DNA of 64,000 nt from JAPOUP01 sp965221405 (GTDB lineage: Bacteria; Pseudomonadota; Alphaproteobacteria; Rhodobacterales; Rhodobacteraceae). Positions within the stretch are counted from its first letter, which is position 1. Each line of letters opens with the position of its first letter. The translations under genes and the position numbers were made by a program. The stretch is from NCBI GenBank assembly GCA_965221405.1, contig CBDCSE010000002.1, positions 2,790,001-2,854,000 on the forward strand, given 5' to 3'. The notes under the pieces were generated by a model. It did not search any database. It saw nothing but the letters and a program-made list of their open reading frames with translations, and was not told the origin of the DNA. This document shows positions 8,755 through 16,989 of this stretch, in pieces.

Positions 8755-9023
8755 GCGGTAACATCGGTGAAACCAGCCTGCGCAAAAGGCGGCGTCCGGG
8801 TGATCCAATGGCGGCCTTTGACGGCTTGCCGCCCCCCTTACGTCAATGGCTCTCGCATGCCGCATTGCCTTGGTCGCCCGCGTCGGTGCGGCGCATCTGG
8901 TCAAAGTCACTGGCCAGGGGTTTGACGCAGGAAGAGACCCTGGTCGCGCTGAGTCGGGCCGAGGCCCGAACACTGGCTCGCGACCGGCGGTCCACTCTCT
9001 TCAAGATCAATTCCCAAACCTGA
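8751..9023 (+). CDS. DUF6525 small protein
   Basis: 90-residue basic protein with the pattern GNIGETSLRKRRRPGDPMAAFD, LPPPLRQWLSHAALPWSP and RIWSKSLARGLTQEE, which I recognise as the DUF6525 family of Rhodobacterales-type genomes. No signal peptide or membrane segment. It uses a GTG start overlapping the DUF1826 stop and ends 10 bases before the ABC substrate-binding protein gene, so it is part of the same transcription unit. Function unknown. Confidence 0.75.
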   Translation: MSGNIGETSLRKRRRPGDPMAAFDGLPPPLRQWLSHAALPWSPASVRRIWSKSLARGLTQEETLVALSRAEARTLARDRRSTLFKINSQT

Positions 9024-9033
9024 AGGAAACTCA

Positions 9034-10575
9034 ATGTTCCGACTTGCACAGTTCGTCTTCGCCGCCCCTGTCGCGCTCTCCGCCGTTGTCGCGCTGAGTC
9101 CCGTGGTGTCCGCATCCGCCGGGGAGGGCAGCATTACCATCGCCTACCACTCCGGGCCCGCCAGCGAGGTGCCGGACCCTCGTGCACGCCAATACGGTTG
9201 GCTGTCGAATCAGGCTGGGGTCACGGAAACGCTGATGGGTCTGGACCGCAACCTCCAGCTCTATCCGCGGTTGGCGGAAAATATCGAGCAGACCGACCCC
9301 ACGACATGGCGCGTGACCCTACGCGGAAACCTCACTTTTCACGACGGCAGTCCGGTGACGGCGCAGTCGGTTATCGATAGCCTGATGCCTATGGCCGAGG
9401 AGGGTCATGCGGCACACAATCCGAGGCTTGTGAGGCTCCTGGATCTGGCGGGGATGGAAGCGGATGGTGGGCTTACCGTCGTTTTCCGCACCAACAGCCC
9501 CAATGCCGCCTTTCCCTGGACGTTGACCGAGCCCGGGGTCGCAGTGCTAGGCCCCGCATCCGACACCTTTCCGATCAACGCGACCGGCCCCTTCGTTTTC
9601 CGCGAGGCGATACCTGATCAGCTATATCGCGTTGAGGCCAACCCGAACTACCGCGCTGGTCCGCCGATGCTAGCTGAGGTGCGTGTCGTCAAGACAGGTG
9701 ATCCGGCTGCGGCCGCGCTGGCCTTCGAGGCCGGTGAGGTCGATCTGGTCATCAATTATCCCGAGACCGACTATGATCGCGTCCTGAGCACTGGTGCGCA
9801 GGGCTTTGCCGCTCCGACGACACGGCTGTTCTTCTACGGGCTGAACGTCACGAACGGACCGTTGGAGAACCGGCTCATCCGCCACGCGGTATCCCTTGCC
9901 ATCGACCGACGGGGAATCGTGGAGGCGGCCCTCTCAGGCGTTGGTGGGGTGCCGGCTGGCACCGTCTTCCCCGCCATGATGGGTTGGGCTGCCGACATCA
10001 CCCCTGCATATAACCCGAGCCGTGCGGAGCGGCTTCTGGCCGAAGCCGGTGCGGTGAAGGAGGACGGCCGCTGGATGCTGGACGGTGCGCCGCTTGAGAT
10101 CGATATCGTGACCTATTCGTCCCGTGCGGCCCTGCCGCCAACCGCGGAGCTGACACAGGCCTATCTTCAGGCCATCGGGATCGCGGCCACGGTTTCCATC
10201 GGCGAATTCGGAGCCAACAACGATGCCATCGCCAGCGGTGCGGCGGACATGCACCTGCAGGCATGGGGCACCGCTCCGCAGGGCGATCCCAGTTATTTCC
10301 CGGAGACGATCATCGGTACTGGTTCGGGTTCGAACGTGGGCGGTTACTCCAACCCTGAACTCGATGCGCTGCTGGCGGAAGGGCGGCAAACCTTCGATGA
10401 AACGGCGCGGCGGGCGATTTATGAACGCGTGCAGGCTATCATCGCCGAGGATGTGGCCCTGATCCCGGTGTTCCATGCCAGTCAGGTCAGTGTCGGGACC
10501 GCCGGGCTGACGGGCTTTGCCGTCCATCCGGCCGAAACCTATTGGATGCACATCGGGGTCGCGCTGGCCGAATGA
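9034..10575 (+). CDS. ABC transporter substrate-binding protein, nickel/peptide family
   Basis: 513-residue family-5 extracytoplasmic binding protein. The signal peptide (MFRLAQFVFAAPVALSAVVALSPVVSASA region) is followed by the family's N-terminal pattern (GVTETLMGLDRNLQLYPRLAENI), FHDGSPVTAQSVIDSL and a NPNYRAGPPMLAEV segment. It captures the ligand in the periplasm for the two permeases and two ATPases encoded downstream. Being in one operon with a zinc-chaperone GTPase and DUF1826, the ligand may be nickel, zinc or a metal-metallophore complex rather than a peptide; this is inferred from context. The stop overlaps the next ATG (ATGA). Confidence 0.88.
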   Translation: MFRLAQFVFAAPVALSAVVALSPVVSASAGEGSITIAYHSGPASEVPDPRARQYGWLSNQAGVTETLMGLDRNLQLYPRLAENIEQTDPTTWRVTLRGNLTFHDGSPVTAQSVIDSLMPMAEEGHAAHNPRLVRLLDLAGMEADGGLTVVFRTNSPNAAFPWTLTEPGVAVLGPASDTFPINATGPFVFREAIPDQLYRVEANPNYRAGPPMLAEVRVVKTGDPAAAALAFEAGEVDLVINYPETDYDRVLSTGAQGFAAPTTRLFFYGLNVTNGPLENRLIRHAVSLAIDRRGIVEAALSGVGGVPAGTVFPAMMGWAADITPAYNPSRAERLLAEAGAVKEDGRWMLDGAPLEIDIVTYSSRAALPPTAELTQAYLQAIGIAATVSIGEFGANNDAIASGAADMHLQAWGTAPQGDPSYFPETIIGTGSGSNVGGYSNPELDALLAEGRQTFDETARRAIYERVQAIIAEDVALIPVFHASQVSVGTAGLTGFAVHPAETYWMHIGVALAE

Positions 10576-11255
10576 CGCTCTCCGTTTCCCGCCTGAGTGC
10601 CGTGCGCTCGGGCCGGACCATTCTACATCCGACGTCGCTGGAGATCGCGTCCGGCGACCGCATCGGTCTGGTCGGCGTGTCCGGCTCCGGCAAGTCCACG
10701 CTCGGCTACGCCCTGGTGGATGATCTACGGGCCCGGGGCCACAGTGTCGCCCATGTTCCCCAGAGCCCGGATGAGGCGCTGGATCCGCTCCGCAGTCTGG
10801 AGTTCCATTGGAACGAGGCCGAACTTGTACTGAACCTGCCGCCCGAAGTTGGCTGTCGCAAACGGCTGCTCTCGGCGCTGAAAATCGCCGACGGTGATCT
10901 CTGTAAACGGCCTTGGGGATGGAGCCGGGGCATGCAACAGCGGTTCGTCATCGCGATGGCGCTGATCGGCACCCCGGCGCTGATCGTGCTTGACGAGCCG
11001 ACTTCAGCGCTGGATCCGGTGATCGCGGCGGAGACAATGAACCTGCTCGAAAGTCACCTTAGCGGCACCGGGACGGCGGTACTCCTGATCACCCATGATC
11101 TTGGTCTGGCGGCGCGGTGGGTGTCAAAACTGATGGTGATGGATGATGGGCATGTCGTGGAGACGGCTTCGACCCAAGATCTGCTGGAGCGTCCTCGGAC
11201 AGACGCGGCGAAGTCTCTTTCCGCACATAGAAGCTGGCTCGCGGTGCCATGCTGA
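10572..11255 (+). CDS. ABC transporter ATP-binding protein (nickel/peptide type), first
   Basis: 227 residues with Walker A GVSGSGKST, Walker B ALIVLDEPTSALD, the D-loop in the same stretch and the H-loop LLITHDLGLA. The signature motif is WSRGMQQR instead of the usual LSGGQ, which is a clear departure although the Opp/Nik group is tolerant here. It is shorter than typical OppD (about 320), lacking the C-terminal oligopeptide/dipeptide extension. The ATG at 10572 overlaps the preceding stop; its own end overlaps the second ATPase start. Confidence 0.88.
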   Translation: MTLSVSRLSAVRSGRTILHPTSLEIASGDRIGLVGVSGSGKSTLGYALVDDLRARGHSVAHVPQSPDEALDPLRSLEFHWNEAELVLNLPPEVGCRKRLLSALKIADGDLCKRPWGWSRGMQQRFVIAMALIGTPALIVLDEPTSALDPVIAAETMNLLESHLSGTGTAVLLITHDLGLAARWVSKLMVMDDGHVVETASTQDLLERPRTDAAKSLSAHRSWLAVPC

Positions 11256-11971
11256 GGGTTGAGAGCGTTTCGGTGAGACGTGGCAAGACCATGACACTGG
11301 AAGATGTTTCGTTCTCACTGGACCCCGGCAAGACCCTCGCTGTCGTGGGGGAGAGCGGTGCCGGAAAATCCACTCTCATAACCGCGATACTAGGGTTCCT
11401 GCGTCTCTGGCGGGGTGAGATTTCCTGGGCTGGGGCTCCGGTGCGCGACTGCGCTCCCTCACTCGTCATGCAGGAACCCCGGGCGGCGTTCAATCCGACG
11501 CTGACCCTAAGGCGTTCCGTCATGGAACCTGTCGCAGCCCGCCGACCGGCGCCGCTGGACCGGATCGACCGACTCTGTCGCGGTCTGGAATTGACCCATG
11601 ACCTTCTGGACAGACGGCCCTTGGAGGTTTCCATCGGCCAGGCCCAAAGGTTCGGCCTCCTGCGGGCCCTGATCGCCGCGCCGCCGCTGGTTTTGTTCGA
11701 TGAACCGCTGTCGGCGTTGGACTCCTTCACGCGGAAACGCACGGCGAGGCTTGTCGCGGACCTGCAGGCGGAGGAGGGCTTCGCGGCACTTATTGTCACC
11801 CACGACCTCGGCTACGCCTGCGCCTATGCCGATGATATCGCGGTACTGCGCTCTGGCCGGATCGAGGAGCTGAGGTGCCCGCAGGACTTTATCGCAAGCC
11901 CGCGAACCGGTTATGGCCGCACGTTAAGAGATGCGGCGATCGCCCTTGGTGCGTTGGAGCGGGCGGCATGA
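11249..11971 (+). CDS. ABC transporter ATP-binding protein (nickel/peptide type), second
   Basis: 240 residues. Walker A is GESGAGKST, Walker B is LVLFDEPLSALD, the H-loop is IVTHDLGYA, and the signature is VSIGQAQR in place of LSGGQ. It pairs with the preceding ATPase to power the two permeases. The start at 11249 lies 7 bases inside the previous gene and the stop overlaps the permease ATG (ATGA), consistent with a tightly coupled operon. Confidence 0.88.
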   Translation: MLRVESVSVRRGKTMTLEDVSFSLDPGKTLAVVGESGAGKSTLITAILGFLRLWRGEISWAGAPVRDCAPSLVMQEPRAAFNPTLTLRRSVMEPVAARRPAPLDRIDRLCRGLELTHDLLDRRPLEVSIGQAQRFGLLRALIAAPPLVLFDEPLSALDSFTRKRTARLVADLQAEEGFAALIVTHDLGYACAYADDIAVLRSGRIEELRCPQDFIASPRTGYGRTLRDAAIALGALERAA

Positions 11972-12906
11972 TGCTGGGCATTCTCGGCCTGTTGCTTCGC
12001 GCGTGCGTGGTCCTGACCGGCGCGGCATTGGCCACATTCGTACTTCTCTGGAATGCCCCGGGTGATCCCGCACTTGCCATCGCGCTGGCGCGCTACGACA
12101 CGGTGGTGCCCGCAGACGTGATCGACAAAGTGCGGGTCGAGGCCGGTCTGGACGGTGGATTCTGGACGGCCTTCAAGGGGTGGGTCGGACCATTGCTGGC
12201 CGGTGATCTGGGGCGCTCCTCCGTGAGCGGTCGGGCGGTATGGCCCGAGCTCGCCGCGGCAATTTCGTATACCGTGCCGTTGGCGCTTGCGGGACTGGGT
12301 ATCGGGTTGGTTATCTCGGTGCCTCTCGCCGGGATCGCAACACGCGTGCCCGGCGGTTGGACGGATCGCTTTGCTGTGACTCTGGCGTCACTTGGGGCGG
12401 CGATACCGGCCTATTGGCTGGGACTCTTACTGATCCTGCTCTTCGCGGTCCATCTTGCCTGGCTTCCGGCCATGGGCGCACGCACACAGGCCCATGTCAT
12501 ATTACCGGCCCTGACGCTGGGGCTCGGCGTCGCCGCGTCACTCACCCGGATCATTCGATCCGGTATCCTCGAGGCGAGAGGCCAGCCATTCCTCCCCGCC
12601 TTCCGCCGCCGGGGAGTATCAAACCGTGCCATCGGACGAGATCACGTGGCCCCGCATGCGGCGATCCCCGTGGTTACTGTCTTTGGCCTGGAGTTGGCGT
12701 TCCTCCTTGAAGGGACGGTAATTGTGGAGGTCATTTTTGGAAGGCCTGGCCTTGGGACCTTTCTGGTGGCCGCCATCGCGGCAAGGGACTTTCCCAAGGT
12801 TCAGGCCGTCGTCCTGCTCGCTGCACTGGTGTTTGTCGTGGTCAATCTGCTTATCGATGTCGTCTATCGGCTCATCGATCCCCGCATCGGCGAGCGTGAT
12901 GCGTAG
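11968..12906 (+). CDS. ABC transporter permease (DppB/NikB type)
   Basis: 312 residues with an N-terminal membrane helix, a periplasmic segment and five further hydrophobic segments. GRPGLGTFLVAAIAARDFP near the C-terminus matches the DppB/NikB permease end (usually GRPGLG...DYP), and ARRRGVSNRAIGRDHVAPHA is a recognisable EAA-loop variant. Start chosen at the ATG 11968 overlapping the previous stop, which removes a spurious 31-residue upstream extension. It forms the transmembrane path with the next gene's product. Confidence 0.88.
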   Translation: MMLGILGLLLRACVVLTGAALATFVLLWNAPGDPALAIALARYDTVVPADVIDKVRVEAGLDGGFWTAFKGWVGPLLAGDLGRSSVSGRAVWPELAAAISYTVPLALAGLGIGLVISVPLAGIATRVPGGWTDRFAVTLASLGAAIPAYWLGLLLILLFAVHLAWLPAMGARTQAHVILPALTLGLGVAASLTRIIRSGILEARGQPFLPAFRRRGVSNRAIGRDHVAPHAAIPVVTVFGLELAFLLEGTVIVEVIFGRPGLGTFLVAAIAARDFPKVQAVVLLAALVFVVVNLLIDVVYRLIDPRIGERDA

Positions 12907-13693
12907 CGTGATCGCCCTTTCGGGCGCGTTCATTCTGGTCGCGGTCATCGGCCCGCTCGTGGCACCGTATGATCCGTCAGCGATCGATATCCCGAACCGG
13001 TTGAGTTCGCCGGGTGCGGACTGGTTTCTCGGTACCGATGCCCTTGGCCGGGACATTCTTTCCAGACTCCTGCATGGAGCCCGCTGGTCCCTCGGATTGG
13101 CTTTCCTGATCTCCGTGATCGGTCTGTTCATCGGGACGCTTGCCGGGCTCGCGGCTGCCTTGGGAGGGAGGTTGGCTGATTGGCTGGTCATGCGGGCGAC
13201 GGACACGTTTCTCGCCTTCCCGGACCTCGTGGCGGCCGTGGTCATCGCGGGAGTGCTGGACGCGGGTACGGGAAGTCTGGTTCTCGCCCTGAGCGTAACC
13301 GGTTGGATGCGTTATGCGCGGGTCGCCAGGGGCATTGGCCTTTCGCTGGCAACCCGCGGCTACGTCCTTCAGGCAAGACTCGCGAGCATGTCGCCGCTTG
13401 CGATTGCCCGGTGGCACTACCTTCCATCACTTCTTCCGTCTTTGACCGTCGTCTGGACCGGCATGTTTGGCCGTGCGATTCTCGGTATCTCCGCCCTTGG
13501 CTTTCTCGGGTTTGGCGTCCAACCACCGCTGCCGGAATGGGGAACGATGCTGCTTGACGCCAGAATCCATATGCTTTCGACGCCGCTTCAGATGATCTGG
13601 CCCGGTTTGGCTGTAGTGTTCTGTGTTCTGGCCATAAATCTCGTCGGCGACGCCTTGCGGGATGCGCTGGCGGAAAGGGACGAGCGGATCTGA
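12899..13693 (+). CDS. ABC transporter permease (DppC/NikC type)
   Basis: 264 residues. GTDALGRDILSRLLHGARWSL is the hallmark of DppC/NikC permeases, and the EAA-like loop ARLASMSPLAIARWHYLP and C-terminal FGVQPPLPEWGTMLLDAR follow. The ATG at 12899 lies 8 bases before the end of the partner permease, in another frame. It completes an SBP-ATPase-ATPase-permease-permease operon, an order unlike the more common SBP-permease-permease-ATPase-ATPase. It is the last gene of the run that starts with zigA. Confidence 0.88.
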   Translation: MRSVIALSGAFILVAVIGPLVAPYDPSAIDIPNRLSSPGADWFLGTDALGRDILSRLLHGARWSLGLAFLISVIGLFIGTLAGLAAALGGRLADWLVMRATDTFLAFPDLVAAVVIAGVLDAGTGSLVLALSVTGWMRYARVARGIGLSLATRGYVLQARLASMSPLAIARWHYLPSLLPSLTVVWTGMFGRAILGISALGFLGFGVQPPLPEWGTMLLDARIHMLSTPLQMIWPGLAVVFCVLAINLVGDALRDALAERDERI

Positions 13694-14493
13694 CCATCGC
13701 AAGCGGGGAAATGGCTCGCGTATTCCGTAGGAACTTCCGATCGGTTCGCGAATGATTGATCGGTGGGTAGGCTGCGTCCCGTGCCCTGTTCATGGCAGAC
13801 AACTTCTCCGCGCCGCTGAAAGCGACGCATTTGGCGTTCATTACCCAGTCACCTGATGGACACGGTTCGGTGAAGGTCAGCGACTGCGGAACTCTCGAAG
13901 AGCGCAGGAAGACGCATGGTATTTAGGATGTCGCCGAATGAACCGTCGGCATGGAAGCGCCGCAACGGAGCAGGCGGTTTGTGGAAATTGAGGCTGCGGG
14001 CTTCCCGATCGGTTGGGGAAAGACCATGTTGACGTAGTGTGGGCAAAGAGAGCACTCGAGCGGATCGAGGCGCGTTTTTTGCGACCATCCAGCATACGTG
14101 GATTTTCTGAAACCACATCGGTCCACGGCCAAACGGTCAGGACGAGGATCGCGATGCGGTTGATCAACCGCGACCCGTGGCCAACCGGCGATGACGGTCT
14201 TCAGGTTCCATTTGGGACCGATTCTCATATGGGGACATTTTCGGGGTTTTCCGCGCCGCATCGAAGCGGTCTGACATGACCAAGGCCCGCAGCGGGAGGA
14301 TTGCAGCAACTTTGGAATGTGGCACGGAGCCCGAAATGCCAGACATGCATTTGATCCCAAGGCTTGGCCGGTTGTGCTCCCGCGATGAAGTGCCCATGCG
14401 ATGAGACCTGCGGAGATGGGCACGCCGATGGACGAAAGGCAGAGCCTTCAGGGTCCGGGATGTCCGCGGCAATACGGCGGTACCACCTGGTTG
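13694..14493. other. 800 bases without a recognisable gene; carries one IS-end-like sequence
   Basis: No frame here resembles a known protein. CCGATTCTCATATGGG at 14218-14233 matches the inner part of the ISKra4-like element end seen at 4989-5007 and 39183-39201, so this may be a solo end or a heavily eroded IS. It separates the ABC operon from the nucleotidyltransferase-HEPN gene. Confidence 0.45.
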
Positions 14494-15510
14494 TCAGCCG
14501 CTCTTACCGCCCGATCCCTTTTCAGCATTGCGGATCGCTTCGACTGTCCTGTCAAGTGCCGGCGGCAATGTCTTCCGGAGGTTGATCATCGGTTTGAGCC
14601 AAGCATATAGCGGGGGCAGCCGCACGTGCTGGCCGTCCCGCTTGGTGGCGCTCCGAAGAGCGATGGCTCCATGGGAAAGGATGTCGATGGCGGCGTCGGC
14701 CAGTTCGGCTCTCTCCTGCGGAACCAGAAAGCTTTCGGGCAGGTCGGCAAGTTCCTTTCGCATGATGTCGATTACGGCAGGCAGCCGAAGGATCGCGTGG
14801 GCTAGACTGTCCCTGTCAGCACCTTCGTACCTGGCCTTATGGTCGTCCCGCGTCGCGCCGTCCATCCGTGTGAAATCCTTCGCCAGCCCTTCATGGCCTG
14901 CCGTCCGCGCCTGATGCGCCAGATCTTCAACCAGATGACTGCGATACGCGTCGAGTCCGTGCCGACCCATGATCGCCTTGGCCAGGTGTTCCGCCGCGTC
15001 CGCGGTGCAGGCCACGAAGTCATCGGCTCGACCAAGATGTTCCCGCCAGTTTTCCGACCGGCCAAGCTTTGCCGATGCCTCGATCGCGCCCTCTACCATC
15101 CGAAGGGACGCATTCATTGACTTCCAGTACCTGTCAGTCTCCATGAATGGCTCTCCCTCCAATGTCGGCCGGGACCATTCTCCGGCCAGCAGCGTTCCGT
15201 CACGGACTATGCCGCGACCGATATGACCGATACAGAGCGCCTTGCGCACGACGAGCCGCTCCGGGATCGCGATCCCGTTGACGTGGTGCCTGCACCGGAC
15301 ACCGGGAATGTGGAACGGCACGCCAGAGGGGATTCTCCGAGGCCGCTCGCCGTCCCCGCCGACGATGAAGGCGATGTCCCAGTCGCTGTCCTGGTGGTGG
15401 TTGCCGCGGGCGCGGGAGCCGAACAGCACTGCCGCCCTTGCCTCCGGCCATGCGTCCAGCGCCGTCTGCGCGGCGCGGCGGATCTCGGCAAGTGCGGCTG
15501 TGTCGTTCAT
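14494..15510 (-). CDS. Nucleotidyltransferase (MNT) fused to a HEPN-like domain
   Basis: 338 residues. The N-terminal 110 or so residues form a minimal nucleotidyltransferase with GSRARG (31-36) and DSDWD (41-45), the two metal-binding acidic residues being in the latter. The rest is helical, with the AEHLAKAIMGRHGLDAYRSH stretch typical of HEPN proteins (about 140-250). MNT and HEPN are usually two separate genes of a toxin-antitoxin pair in which the MNT enzyme AMPylates and silences the HEPN RNase; here they are one chain. No partner gene sits next to it. The toxin-antitoxin role is inferred from family knowledge. A streptomycin-adenylyltransferase-like function is a less likely alternative. 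Confidence 0.75.
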   Translation of the reverse strand: MNDTAALAEIRRAAQTALDAWPEARAAVLFGSRARGNHHQDSDWDIAFIVGGDGERPRRIPSGVPFHIPGVRCRHHVNGIAIPERLVVRKALCIGHIGRGIVRDGTLLAGEWSRPTLEGEPFMETDRYWKSMNASLRMVEGAIEASAKLGRSENWREHLGRADDFVACTADAAEHLAKAIMGRHGLDAYRSHLVEDLAHQARTAGHEGLAKDFTRMDGATRDDHKARYEGADRDSLAHAILRLPAVIDIMRKELADLPESFLVPQERAELADAAIDILSHGAIALRSATKRDGQHVRLPPLYAWLKPMINLRKTLPPALDRTVEAIRNAEKGSGGKSG

Positions 15511-15767
15511 GTTGTGAATGATAGCATCGGCATCGGAGGCCGGTCAAACTGGGGCGATGCGGGGGGCATCGGGTATGCCGTTTGGCTGCGGGACCAGACG
15601 TCAAGATGGCAGGTTTGCCGTCTGAAGTGACCGTCCAAACGCCCCAATGGATTGGTTTACCCGATTTTCGAACCGCCGTGGATGCGTGATGCCGAAAAAA
15701 CTGGCATGCTCCACTCACCCGATGCATGCGCTTGATTTTAGCATGGATCGTATCCAGTATCGGGACC

Positions 15768-16115
15768 ATGGCGATTCATAATTCGGGTCCACTCAGGTTT
15801 CTGGCCGGTAATTCGGATCGGGTCAGCTTCAACAGAAGGGAACTCGCAGTGATACTGTCGGTATACGGCCGCATGGTCGCCGCCGGCGAGTGGCGTGATT
15901 ACGGCATCTCCAGCCTCTGTGAGGTCGCTGTTTTCGCGGTCTTTCGCCGCACGGCCGAACTGCCGCTCTACCGGATCGAGAAACGCCCCCAGCTCCGTAA
16001 TCGCCAGGGGCTTTATTCCATAATCGGTATGGACGGCCGGATTCTGGGGCGTGGACACGACCTCAGGACGGTTCTACGTGTACTGGAGCGGAAGTTGATC
16101 CGTGCGGTCCAGTGA
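15768..16115 (+). CDS. DUF2794 family protein
   Basis: 115 residues matching DUF2794: RRELAVILSVYGRMVAAGEW, RDYGI, VFRRTAELPLYRIEKRPQL and RGHDLRTVLRVLERKL. The family is found in alphaproteobacteria and has no known function. I chose the ATG at 15768 (MAIHNSG); an in-frame ATG at 15726 would add 14 residues not seen in relatives. It is convergent with the NlpC/P60 gene downstream, 40 bases apart. Confidence 0.88.
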   Translation: MAIHNSGPLRFLAGNSDRVSFNRRELAVILSVYGRMVAAGEWRDYGISSLCEVAVFAVFRRTAELPLYRIEKRPQLRNRQGLYSIIGMDGRILGRGHDLRTVLRVLERKLIRAVQ

Positions 16116-16155
16116 AGGCTGGACTTCCGGTCGGTAACGTAGGGATGCGGCGGAT

Positions 16156-16989
16156 CTATTCGTGGAGCAGTCGCCGGTGCGAGGTTACACGTCCGCCTCC
16201 CTGCGCATCGATCCGCCGGATCGCTTTCAGCGTCGGTTCATAGGCAACCGCCATATGATGCGCGTTCGCGTGCAGGAGTGTCTCGCCATCCACCGCGATC
16301 GCCACGTGTCCTTTCCAGAACAGAAGATCACCACGTTCTGGCGGCGTGCCCGAAGGAAGTTCGTAACCCAGTTCGTTTTCCTGCATGTCGCTGTCGCCGG
16401 GACAGCCGAGTCCGGCCGCCGTCAGCGAGGCCTGCACCAGTCCTGAGCAGTCGATTCCCCGGATGGAGTTGCCGCCCCATAGATAGGGCGCTCCAAAATG
16501 CAGCTGCGCGGCGTTCACCGGATCTGAAAATCTCTTTCCCACCGGCCAGAGATGCCGCTCCGGAAGGAACTGGCCCTGATCGGTCTCAAGGAAGCCAGAC
16601 TGGAAGGAAACGACCGTCAACAGACTTCCGAAACCCAGCCACGAGATATCGGGCGACCTGAGGTCAGCTGCACTGTAACAATGCGAGGCGGGTACGGCAA
16701 GCCAGTGGGTAGGTTCGGGACGGTCCGCCAGTGCGTGGTTGTCGACGTATCCGACATAACCGTCCTTGATGGCCTGCACGAAAGCCCAGCCATTCAGGAG
16801 CTCGTAAACGGTTACGGCCTCCCCCATCTGGATCTGGCGGAGTCGTGACCCTCCGGGCGCGTCCACCAGATCCGCCAGCGGAACCGCGACCCGCATTCGA
16901 TGACCGTCGACAAAGCGCTCCGCCTCGACCTGTCCGCGCAGGTGCGATGCCGCGACGCGGCCGTTTCCGGGTCTGGTACGGGAAGTCAT
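16156..16989 (-). CDS. NlpC/P60 family peptidoglycan endopeptidase
   Basis: 277 residues with an N-terminal SH3-like pair of modules (about 20-145) and a C-terminal NlpC/P60 cysteine peptidase domain. Catalytic Cys181 is in GIDCSGL, His228 in KGHVA and the third polar residue is probably His240 in LLHAN. It would cleave peptide cross-links or stems in peptidoglycan or its turnover products. No obvious signal peptide, so a cytoplasmic muropeptide-recycling role is possible. Its start follows the stop of the M17 aminopeptidase directly (TGAATG), as in many alphaproteobacteria, suggesting joint peptide processing. Confidence 0.9.
   Translation of the reverse strand: MTSRTRPGNGRVAASHLRGQVEAERFVDGHRMRVAVPLADLVDAPGGSRLRQIQMGEAVTVYELLNGWAFVQAIKDGYVGYVDNHALADRPEPTHWLAVPASHCYSAADLRSPDISWLGFGSLLTVVSFQSGFLETDQGQFLPERHLWPVGKRFSDPVNAAQLHFGAPYLWGGNSIRGIDCSGLVQASLTAAGLGCPGDSDMQENELGYELPSGTPPERGDLLFWKGHVAIAVDGETLLHANAHHMAVAYEPTLKAIRRIDAQGGGRVTSHRRLLHE

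Noticed and set aside
11875..11967. Upstream extension of the DppB-type permease
   Set aside because: The ATG at 11968 overlaps the previous stop as expected; upstream codons lie within the ATPase gene in another frame.
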